From the NCBI GenBank assembly GCA_000320545.1, contig ADNK01001708.1:1-20916 (forward strand): a DNA stretch of 20,916 bases, written 5' to 3'. Numbering within the stretch: position 1 is the first letter of the stretch; the number at the start of each line of letters is the position of its first letter. Of the stretch, positions 1 to 8,807 are shown piece by piece. Under the pieces are notes generated by a model. It worked only from the letters and a program-made list of their open reading frames with translations, had not been told where the DNA came from and made no database searches. A program made the position numbers and the translations under genes. This stretch comes from Bigelowiella natans CCMP2755 (taxonomy: Eukaryota > Cercozoa > Chlorarachniophyceae).

Positions 1-272
1 GGCCATAGTGAATCCGTCGCCCGGCGGGAGCAAAGTGCCTTAATAACAGGGTCACCCACCGCAGACCATATTCCAGAAGGCACCACCTATGCAGAGGGGG
101 ACAAGGCGGACACCCACGAACACACCCGCACACACACACTTCATAATCGCGCTTACTTTCCCCCCTCCCCCCCCCTCTCTCTCCCTTTCTCTCTCTGTCT
201 CTCTATCCTTGGAAATGCCGTATGAGTGTGCGGTTTTGATCGTTGGCTTAACCATTGTCCCCCCCCCACTAG

Positions 273-368
273 GTGGTGCTTTCTGTCATCTGGTATGCAG
301 TCGGAGACCTCGTTATAAAGGTATGTAGAATTACAATATTATATGAATGTGTGTAATCACACACATAT

Positions 369-416
<48 letters not shown>

Positions 417-891
417 GTGTGTGTGTGTTGTATATTTGTGCGTGTGGGAAAGTAGAAGAATTAGAAGAAGAGGAAAAAAAATTGACATTCCCGGGAAGTC
501 TTGGTGAGTCGGTCTCGTAGGATGCTCCTAAGGCATCACGAGCTGATCATATACAACATACCAGAGCAGAGCAGTACTCATACAGACAACAAATTGATCT
601 ATCGATTTCACTGCCACGATGACGGCTTCGTTTTCCCAGAAAATGAAGAATTCTATATAGTATGGGCAGAACATGGTCGCGACCGAGCATATGTTGTCCA
701 TTCCCAATTATTGACGTTGTGTTTCCTTGACTATCATGTCCTCCATGTGTGTATTTCGCCCATTCTCCGCAGAGATTCTCGTCGAGAGGGAACAACGATT
801 TTCACATCATGGAAACACGATGATAGCTGCTGGATGGCGCCTCGATAAAATGAAGAAGCAGAAACTTAGAAGCGATGTTGCACGCATCTAA
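273..891 (+). CDS. Unrecognised protein, probable 3' exons (partial gene)
   Basis: I do not recognise this gene. Four candidate exons can be chained: about 273-320 (after a long pyrimidine tract and CCACTAG, donor AAG/GTATGT), one ending at 503 (donor CTTG/GTGAGT; its start near 453-471 is ambiguous, but every candidate acceptor gives the same phase), 565-675, and a last exon 773-891 after CATTCTCCGCAG, ending in TAA at 889-891. The joins 503/565 and 675/773 are both phase 1 and keep one frame open to the stop. The product has an acidic stretch (EEEEKKL), a middle part containing DDGFVFPENEEFY, and a basic C-terminus with GWRLDKMKKQK. The 61-bp intron 504-564 is short but has good ends. The 5' part lies left of the window. 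The alternative is that the 501-848 frame is an unspliced ORF or noise. The last exon is the best supported. Confidence 0.35.
374..429. repeat. (TA)n-(TG)n microsatellite
   Basis: About 18 TA units followed by a short TG run. It would lie inside an intron of the 273-891 gene model. Confidence 0.9.
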
Positions 892-2365
892 TCCTTCATG
901 GCCCTGATGACACCAAAATGGTTGGGTGCAAAAACAGTGCCGACCAACGCCACGCTAGCAAGAAGAAACCGTTTGGATCTACCCGTTTGAATGATTTGAT
1001 TGCAGTTGAAAATGAGTTTTTAGGTCCATCAGTGAATTGCAACAATTTTCGCAAAGCTTCGCACAGATCGTGATTTTTCCCTTGTAGCACGTGCAGCTCA
1101 CATGCATCAGCGCACGCGGTCTAATTGCTGCAATTGGGCCGGAGTTATCTTGAACGTGCGCGTTTCGCTAGCTAATGCTGTGCGGCACGCTAGCACGTCC
1201 ATTGTCATTTGTGTGCACACCGATTGAAACAAAGCGAGTGGACAGAACAACTTGCCGCAGGCAGTGCTAAAGTGGGCCTCACTAGCTCAAGGAGGCGCCC
1301 CAAAGTGCGTTAGCATGGTGTGTCTTGCAGTTACTGCAAGATCAAAATCTGTACCGCATGCGCAACACTTGTTGCTCTCCACAGCCAATCATACTAGCTA
1401 GCTCCGATCCATAGCTAGCATAGCTCGGTCAAACCTGCAATAACAATTTTTGTGTTTGAACAATTGCGCGCTTTTGAAAGCGATTTGAAGCTTCAGCGCG
1501 TAGTGAGAAAGTGAGACATGGCCACTTCTAGACTTGCCAAGATCAGCATGCTAGCATGTGCTAGTGTAGTTTGGCGGGAAAAAATGAAAGTCGAGATAGA
1601 TGTCGCGATGAATTGTGGATGAATCCACACCTAGACACGTGCGCTTGGCTGCTCCAAGCACGCGTCCGCCAAGTCTGCATCGCACAGGGAGCCATGTTGA
1701 TGGCACTCGAAACGTCATCAGCCATTTCGAACAACGAGCTTGATGTGGAAAGTCGAGATGTAGCATGCTAGCATGGCCCCCCACACAATGGACACAGAAA
1801 TGCAGTATCTCGACATTTTTGTCAGTGCGTCATCTCAATGTTGCGATGACGTAGCGAGCGCTAGCTAGCTAGAGCGTGTTGCGGGCCTGCGATGCAAGTT
1901 CATCTAGTCACATTCATTTGTGTCAACGTGCAAGCAACAAAACTCCAATCAAAATGTGATGCACAGCAGCATACTCTAGCTAGCTAGTGCTGGCCCCGGC
2001 TAGCCAGGTTAGCAAAGCTTCTGGAACAATTCCTGACTTTTTTGTGTTTTCCCCCCAAAAAATTGTCATCATCTGCATGCTGATCGATCTTGGCAACTAG
2101 CCACATGTTCGCACGCAGTGCTAGGAATTTTCGTGTGCACACGCGCTTGCTAGCTTGCGCATTCAAAACACTGCTGCAGCGCTGCATGTTGCTTGCAACT
2201 CTTGCCAAACTTCCTGATCTAGATGGATGTCTTCGATCGGCAGCACCCACCTCTACGCTAGACATCTCTAAATCTAGACGTACAGGCTAGCAGGTTGAAA
2301 ACTTTGTTAGCAATTTTTTGTTCGTGCATGTGTGCTCGAACGCATTCACACCACTCCAAGTCTAG

Positions 2366-2405
<40 letters not shown>

Positions 2406-2676
2406 ACGTGTGAGCTAGTGCAAGCACGAAAAGCGCCTCATGTGCACACACCTAGCTTTGGTTGTTCATGTCATGCCAAACAATTGACAAGTTGATCTTA
2501 TCAAAGTGTAACTTGATATTGATCTTGTACACATCATTGCAACCAAAAATCAACTAACAAGCTTCTCCAGTTTTGAAGCAGCTTTTAAATCCACTGTGAT
2601 GCATCCATTTGCACTGGATGAAACCTAAATAACCAGTTGGAACCATGAAAAATAATGAAGATCGTGACTTGCTCAA
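892..2676. other. Gene-poor region rich in GCTAGC/TGCATG palindromes
   Basis: I see no exon chain or long coding frame here; open frames are short and lack family features. The sequence reuses a small vocabulary of palindromic words (GCTAGC, AGCTAGCT, TGCATG, GTGCAC). GCTAGC and its overlaps occur at least a dozen times, for example near 953, 1167, 1190, 1391, 1413, 1548, 1766, 1859, 1978, 1998, 2148 and 2284. Similar words recur at 8808-9060 and 16260-16500. This may be a dispersed intergenic repeat family or compositionally biased spacer. Confidence 0.6.
2368..2404. repeat. (GT)n microsatellite
   Basis: About 18 perfect GT units in the gene-poor region. Confidence 0.95.
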
Positions 2677-5600
2677 CTACATTTGTAACCCGCCCATTCC
2701 CTCCCTAGCTCGGACCTTAACGACATCGAGCTGCGTCCCTGGGAGAAGCACGTACTCATCTTCCGCTGCAAATGCGGAAAATTGTCGAATGCTCATGCAT
2801 TTGGCACCGATTCTGAACAGCATACGCGTCCCGCTCGAGCCCATGAAACCTAGTAATTCGCTAGGAGTGAACGAGGGTTGTCAAAATGGACTCTCACATT
2901 AGTGCAGTGTGAAATGCGGCAAAAAAGCATTTCTGCACTACAAAGGTCGTCCAATTCTTCTTCGTCAATGCCATCCCTACCCTCTGCAACTGCTCTTTTG
3001 ATCGTACAGGAGCTGACACCCCACCAGACAATGCGCGATCCTTTCTTGTACTGGTCACTACAACAAACAACATTCATCGCATTCTTGCTGGATATATTCG
3101 TCGCATTCTCGGTGTTTACGACTGATAGAAATATGTTCAACAAAGAACATCTAATCGGAAAGAAAAGACCACTGCTATCTTCGATTTCTTCAAGTAAAGG
3201 TTGATATATAAACGTAAACTACCGAAGGTCCAGCTTTACACCTCTCCACACGGTGACATTTTTTGAGCACATAACTTCGAGTTGTCTAAAGGCCTCGAGC
3301 AGAAGCCTCAAGTAGGGAAAGAAGGCCTTGATTTTGTTGCGGTCGGGATCTCGAAGACCTGCATTCAGCTTGCGATAGAAATTGCTTCCCGTGGTATACC
3401 TTTGATGAAAAGTGATGTGATTGAAACTGGTGAGAGGTAAAATGGGGGAAAACACGCGACCGCGGAGGCATTATAACTTACAGGTAAATAGCAGCGATCT
3501 GGTCAATTGTGAGTTTCCCAACCATGTCCTTTCCAGAGCTCTTGCGCCTTGCTTTAGCCGCGAAGCTCAACGAGGCCTCAATGAACCTATCGAAAGGGCC
3601 ACCAACCACCCCTTTCAGAGAAGAGGTTGCCGTTCTGAAATCGCACAACTTCACTTCGGATATTCCTAACGACCAAAAAAAGGTTCTTTTACTGATAGTC
3701 GGAACAAAATGTGGTTAGCGGGGCTACCTACCGGTGATGGGTGCTAATTGTTTCATTGCCTCCTCCGCCACGCCACCAATCCGTTCCAAATATGTCTGAA
3801 TATAATCGGAACAAAAGGCTTGAGATGCGAGCAGTATCTTGTTAATAATGGGTTAAAAAATCGGTTTAGCAGCTACTTTTAGCAGATCTTCAGTCTCTTG
3901 AATGAAGCCGCCAAGCTGGTTGGTAGTAGCATGAAATCAATACAAATCAATATAAAACCAAAATATAGGCTCTTCGTGAGAGAGAGAGAAAGAGAGAGAG
4001 AAATGTGAGAAAGAGGGCTTCTTGGGGTTCTATTATGACTAGCAAATTTTGACATCTAACCCTCTCCGCATCTTCAGAGCATCCGAGAGCTCCTTCCCAA
4101 CCTTCCGTCGGAAACCTTTATATTTAATGAACCCAAATGATCCAATGCTGCCGTCGAGGGGATGGATAAGGCGAAGCAGCAAAATTTTACTATTCAGCTT
4201 ATTCCGAAAATGCATGGACCTCTTTGCTGAAAATCGGTGTATCTCTATATTATTCGCTATATTGAAAACCGGTATATCACCATATTCCTCAACTTCCTAT
4301 TAATAGTACTAGGTGCCATTTACCAATCGATTGGGGATAAACCGAGATCCTCAAGAGCATCGTTGATCATACCAAAATTGTCTCGGTCGCAAAAATCAAC
4401 CTACATGCCAAAAATTTAGTGTCATCGCTAGATCACCGAGCTTGGCTTGAAAAAGAAAAATCCCACATGGCTCTCAATGGCTCTTTTAGCACATACACAT
4501 ATACCCGTGAAGCACGATTCACAAGTTGGTATAAACCTGGCCATATCCGGATGCTGCTGGGTTCCATCCCTCCACAAAGCGCGTTTGCACATTGGCCTCC
4601 TTCGCTAATCTCGCGAGGACTTTCCGAAGCGACTGAGCCTAGGATAAGACCCTCGATGTTAGCTTCAATTGTTGAGCAAAGATCAATGGTAGGTAGCGTT
4701 GACGAAGACCGATCACGCCGCCTTTACCTTTTTCCCCCATAGGGCAAAGACACATCCTTCGTCCTTCGCACTTAAAATGGTGCGGATGATCTCTTCCTAA
4801 ATATCGGGCATTATTTGATTAGAAGTGGATATGGTTGTAGGCAGGAGCGATAGCATTTCCCTTCAACCTTTTCCAACAACCTCGTCTAATTGTGCTTTAA
4901 AGATCTCACATGTCCCCCATTCTTCTATCTAGGTGTGGTTGGTGTACCATGATCGGTCGCCAGAATTTTTGGTGCTCTGATTTTGACAACTTTCCCCCAG
5001 CAGTTAGTGAGGTGTTCAGCCAAAGGCAGCCTTGCGTAAGAGTTGCTTGGAACCACTCCGGGACTTGGACTAACTCAAACTCCTTGATAAACTTCCTGAC
5101 CTCATCGGCTTTGCTCTTTCGATGTATTCTCCCCGGTTCCTGATGATATCGCTTCACAAGTTAGTAAACAATTCTCCAATGTTTTTGGTATAAGGTGATA
5201 CCTTCCATAGACAAATGGCCTTCAGCATCGCGCGCAAGGAAGCACAGCGTCCGAGCTTGTTCCAATCTTTGAACTGAAAAGGAGAGAAGCCAGGACAAGG
5301 AACGTTATGGTTGAGTGGCAAGATGTTAGCAGGTTGAATGGCATTTTTGTATCATTGAGGAGGAATGACCTTTCCGTCGAAAAGTGCGATTCCAGTGTTG
5401 GACTCCAGCCTTGGAAATGGAGCCTCCCCGAAGATGACAACTTTGAACTTTTCTGGGGTGTTTGCCTGGGCAACAATGATTTTCAGTAATAAACGCTACC
5501 ATCCAATTAGGAAGAAACGTGAAACCTGCAGAGCACGGAAAGTCAGTTCTCTCACTGGGAAAACACCATTGGAGCGATTCTTACCGATTAGACTGAATAG

Positions 5601-5882
5601 ACATGGAGTTAACAACAGCATCGGTGATTCGTTCAGACTGTACCTGTGGGCGACTTCATTTTCTCTGAGGATGGGACCAAGAACGTCGAGCCATTTGCCA
5701 GAGAGGATTGCATCTAAGCCAATATCCTCCTTCTTATCCACTCCACCTACGCATCAACCAGTGTGAGGGTTGCGACTTCTTATGGAGGGAGACACAGAAG
5801 TGATGCCACCGTGAGATTCTTTTGCTTTCTTTCCTTTCTTTACTGCCTTTACAGGTTTGTTCTTGCGCTTCTTTCCCGGCAT
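2677..5882 (-). CDS. UDG-fold / ADP-ribosyltransferase fusion protein (16 exons)
   Basis: Exons in transcript order: 5882-5810, 5746-5644, 5554-5500, 5465-5370, 5273-5202, 5151-4948, 4796-4728, 4638-4537, 4400-4324, 4115-4061, 3915-3877, 3837-3732, 3665-3482, 3399-3223, 3057-2981, 2849-2677. All introns are GT-AG and all 15 joins keep phase, giving 553 aa ending in TAG. Residues 1-24 are very basic (MPGKKRKNK), like a nuclear localisation signal. Residues 40-284 follow family-1 uracil-DNA glycosylase order: VVIFGEAPFPR (about 86-96), SLRAMLKAI, LVQVPEWF, GCLWLNTSLT, VFALWGKKAQ, EGWNPAASGYG (about 247-257), NFGMINDAL and PIDW. The catalytic motifs are altered: GQDPY reads GEAPF and HPS reads NPA. 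Residues 285-400 are a helical linker. Residues 401-553 match the arginine-type ADP-ribosyltransferase fold with the R-S-ExE set: VWRGV (R464), WWGVSSCT (484-489) and FAAEDEYVLLPGT (E526, E528). It is head to head with the 6489 gene. Least certain are the weak acceptor before 4115 and the 39-bp intron 3838-3876; two adjacent genes remain possible. Confidence 0.75.
3978..4001. repeat. (GA)n microsatellite in an intron
   Basis: Imperfect GA run within the intron 3916-4060 of the minus-strand fusion gene, so it reads as a CT tract in the transcript. Confidence 0.9.
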
Positions 5883-6488
5883 TGCGTCACCTGGGAGGAA
5901 CATTCTTATCAGATTCGACGTGATGAATCCCGAACACCATTCAGCTACTTCCTGCGGATGGATTCTGCGCTTGGGGGTTGGAAGAATGGGCCAGGAAATA
6001 TCGGAGGAAGGCCTTCACAGTGTACCGGTACGACAGAACGTGAAGGAATACAATGCCTTTTAGCCCAAAGACTGATAATATATGTTGTCGCGATTGAAAA
6101 GTCTGCCTTGTATACTCGCTACGAGCCAAAAAATAGAACCTTGCTGAAAGAGATTGGAGGGTTTTCCTGCGACAGGATTTCAATGATGTCGCCGTAATTA
6201 ATCGTGTTATTTTTACCTAATTTTTATTTTTTTTCGGACTGGACAGCTACCTTCTGCGAGATTTCCTCGGATTGGAGTATTTCCTGCGACAGGATTTCAA
6301 TGTTGTCGCCGTAATTAATTGTGTTATTTTTACCTAATTTTAATTTTTTTCGGAGTGGGATTCCGTTCGGAAATGGGCTGAACCAGCTGAACAGCCGCCT
6401 TCTGCGAGATTTCCTCGGACCTGAGAAGGCTGATGAGTCAGCTTGAACGCCCCTGACCTGGGGAAGCTTGCAATCTCCATTTCTCACA
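5883..6488. promoter_or_regulatory. Divergent intergenic promoter region
   Basis: This 606-bp gap separates the start codons of the minus-strand fusion gene (5882) and the plus-strand double oxygenase gene (6489). No convincing exon is visible. Open frames crossing it (5763-6197 plus, 5941-6183 minus) have no family features. It must hold both promoters unless unseen 5' exons exist. An imperfect direct duplication with AT-rich cores occupies its right half. Confidence 0.5.
6164..6420 (+). repeat. Imperfect direct duplication upstream of the oxygenase gene
   Basis: Copy 1 is about 6164-6272 and copy 2 about 6281-6420. Each begins TTCCTGCGACAGGATTTCAA, continues with a TGTCGCCGTAATTAAT element and a T-rich core, and ends in CTTCTGCGAGATTTCCTCGG. 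Copy 2 carries about 30 extra bases (roughly 6359-6388) before its terminal block. The second copy ends 69 bp before the start codon at 6489. Confidence 0.9.
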
Positions 6489-8807
6489 ATGGACTCGAGC
6501 AAAGACTGTTATCTTTGCGGTCAGCGGAAGAACGTGTTATTTGTTCTCGGAGTGAGCGTGGAATGCAAGGATGCGGGCATGAAAGAAGAGGTGGAAAACT
6601 TGCTGCAGACCTTTTTTGGCTCAGTGCTTACAGACTCAGCAAATGCTCCTAGCATGGCCAACAAAACCGTGTATCTTTGCGGAGACTTGGCCAAAGCGAG
6701 TGCAATCACCCTGGAGAATGCGTCCCAAGTGTCCATCATCAAGGAATTGTCCTTCAACTACGATGACTCCTGGCCTTTCACAAGTCTTGGCCGAGTGCCC
6801 ATCTCGGTACATGGCGTGGGCGTACTTTACCGTCAATTTTTTGATCCGCAGCGCGACTACTTCAATCGCGTGCGCGCAGAACATGCGTTCCAAGCGTTGA
6901 CGGAATCGAACAAGAAAGGGAGGGCGCTCCGCACCGGCATCTATCTGACCCCTGTGGAGAAGAATCAAGGAGGAGGAGGAAGAGGAGGAGGAGGAGACGC
7001 CTTGTACTTCAACCTTCTCCGGTGCTCGAGCAATCTTTCTGGCCCCACGTCAAATTTCGGATCGAACGACCGCCAGATTGTTGCCGAGCTGAATGCGGAA
7101 GCTCGCGCCCTGTTCGAAAACCCCGCCCCCCTGAACCACGTTCTCGCACAGATCTACTACAACACGGCCAAGTCTGGGCCGCGGAAACAGGCCAAGGCGA
7201 AGATTAGCAGCCATGCAGATAAGACCAAAGACATGCCTCGAAATGCCCTGATGGCTTTCTGCACCTTCTACACCGGCCTGGATCGGCTCCGACCTGTCGG
7301 GCGATTTGACTATGCTCACCAGAATTCCGCAAGAAGGCGGGGCGGCGGCAGCAAGCTGTCGGCAAACCCGAGTGATCATGAAACTGGGCTCACAAGTCTT
7401 GTGTTTCGTCTGAAGCATGGACTCGCGGAAAAGTACCCCAAGCTTACACGGCAGTTTAGCGTGAGATTGTACCCTAACTCCGTCTTCTTCATGCCCATCA
7501 CAACAAACCGGATTTACACGCACGAGATAAGACCTTCCGCATTACCTGCAAGCTACCTTCCTACCCGTCTGGGATACGTGGTGCGCTGCTCCTCCACGCG
7601 AGCTGTTCATAAGGAAGGGCAGACGTTCGTTCTCACGAAGGACAAGGCATTGGCGCTCAGGGAGCCCTCCCCTGAGGACGTCAAGAAACTCAAAGAGCTT
7701 TACAGGGCGGAGAATCTTACAGATGCCATCATAGATTACAAGCCGCCCATTCTCTTCAGCATGAACCGAGGAGACTACACGCGTCCCCAGCACATACTCC
7801 CCGATGAATTTCGCTGGTTTGCTCTAAGCGAGGAGTCCACTGCAAAGCAGGGACGGGGGGAGGAGAAGTCGCGGGGAGGGGGGAGGAATCTCTACGGTGA
7901 CCTGGTCAAATCGGTACACTGGGAAGAGGCCGGGAAAGGACGCTTGGCGACTGTTTTAGTCAAACCGAAGCTCGAGAAAAGATATGGCGGTGGCAATCAA
8001 AAGGGGGGGGGTGCCAAGCCCGCAATGACGCCTATCGTCCGCACGACAGCCAAGTTTTCCAGGCCTGCAAACTGCTTTCGCGCGGTTCATGACGAATTAG
8101 CGTCCCGGATCAAGAGGGAGGGAGGGCTTGTTGTCGAGTTTAACAACGCTCTCATCGAAACTTATACCAACGTGTACAGAAAAATGGCGTTTCACTCGGA
8201 CATGGCCCTTGATCTCGACGAGGGGACGACGATTGCTCTCTATTCCTGCTATGAGCATCCCGGACTAGGCCCCCCTAGAGTGTTGGTAGTTCAGGCGAAG
8301 AAAAGGGAAGACGGAAAAGAAAAAGCGGAGAAGAATGACAGCAATAACAACGAGCCTGAAACGTTCGAAATCCCGCTCGTGCATAACAGCGTGGTGACGT
8401 TTTCGGTTGACACGAATAGAAGATTCCGGCACAAAATAGTTCTGCCGAAGGGCGACCACCTAGACAACCAATGGCTAGGAGTAACCTTTAGAACGTCAAA
8501 GACATTCGTCCACTATCCGGGCGAGGGCGGCGAGAGGAGCGGGAGAGAGGGAAAGGTGCTATTTGAAAGCGGGAAAGAACTGTCCCTCCTTTCAAACGAA
8601 AAACGATCGGAGTTCTTCAAGATGCGGGGGAGAGAAAATAGGGAAGTTGATTTCAAATACCCAAATGGTCTCTGCACAACGATTAGTGCCAGCGATTTGA
8701 TGCCTCCGGTGGAAGCACCAGAGTCAAGCGAAAGTTCTAGCTCTTTCACGGCAAACAAAGAGAATCGCCAGAGGAGGCAGGGCAGTGCAGATGAACACCA
8801 TTGCTAG
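6489..8807 (+). CDS. Tandem double 2-oxoglutarate/Fe(II) oxygenase, AlkB-like type
   Basis: Single-exon ORF of 772 codons from ATG 6489 (context ACAATGG); the frame stays open to 6468 but only through a TTG. Two dioxygenase-like units occur. Unit 1 has SSHADKTKDMP (H242, D244), AFCTFYTG, LYPNSVFFMPITTNRIYTHEI (H345) and GYVVRCSST (R366). Unit 2 has MAFHSDMALDLDEG (H569, D571), IALYSCYEHP, VHNSVVTFSVDTNRRFRHKI (H648) and GVTFRTSKT (R668). Both share the frame NSV..F...TNR...H.I and then an arginine about 20 residues on, so each keeps the HxD...H iron ligands and a candidate 2-oxoglutarate-binding Arg. Family knowledge: such enzymes use O2 and 2-oxoglutarate to hydroxylate or demethylate nucleobases or proteins; the substrate here is unknown. 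The N-terminal 200 residues are unrecognised. Gly/Arg-rich runs at about 160-170, 282-287, 455-466 and 500-508 look like linkers. The serine-rich C-terminus looks disordered. Confidence 0.85.
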   Translation: MDSSKDCYLCGQRKNVLFVLGVSVECKDAGMKEEVENLLQTFFGSVLTDSANAPSMANKTVYLCGDLAKASAITLENASQVSIIKELSFNYDDSWPFTSLGRVPISVHGVGVLYRQFFDPQRDYFNRVRAEHAFQALTESNKKGRALRTGIYLTPVEKNQGGGGRGGGGDALYFNLLRCSSNLSGPTSNFGSNDRQIVAELNAEARALFENPAPLNHVLAQIYYNTAKSGPRKQAKAKISSHADKTKDMPRNALMAFCTFYTGLDRLRPVGRFDYAHQNSARRRGGGSKLSANPSDHETGLTSLVFRLKHGLAEKYPKLTRQFSVRLYPNSVFFMPITTNRIYTHEIRPSALPASYLPTRLGYVVRCSSTRAVHKEGQTFVLTKDKALALREPSPEDVKKLKELYRAENLTDAIIDYKPPILFSMNRGDYTRPQHILPDEFRWFALSEESTAKQGRGEEKSRGGGRNLYGDLVKSVHWEEAGKGRLATVLVKPKLEKRYGGGNQKGGGAKPAMTPIVRTTAKFSRPANCFRAVHDELASRIKREGGLVVEFNNALIETYTNVYRKMAFHSDMALDLDEGTTIALYSCYEHPGLGPPRVLVVQAKKREDGKEKAEKNDSNNNEPETFEIPLVHNSVVTFSVDTNRRFRHKIVLPKGDHLDNQWLGVTFRTSKTFVHYPGEGGERSGREGKVLFESGKELSLLSNEKRSEFFKMRGRENREVDFKYPNGLCTTISASDLMPPVEAPESSESSSSFTANKENRQRRQGSADEHHC

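Noticed and set aside
5365-6197. Two overlapping plus-strand frames of 133 and 144 codons
   Set aside because: They are antisense to exons of the minus-strand fusion gene and to its promoter region, and show no family features; the minus-strand exons give a coherent protein.
6468-6488. Upstream TTG start for the oxygenase
   Set aside because: Eukaryotic context; the ATG at 6489 is in frame and lies in a good ACAATGG context.
7050-7523. 157-codon minus-strand frame
   Set aside because: Antisense shadow of the well-supported oxygenase ORF.
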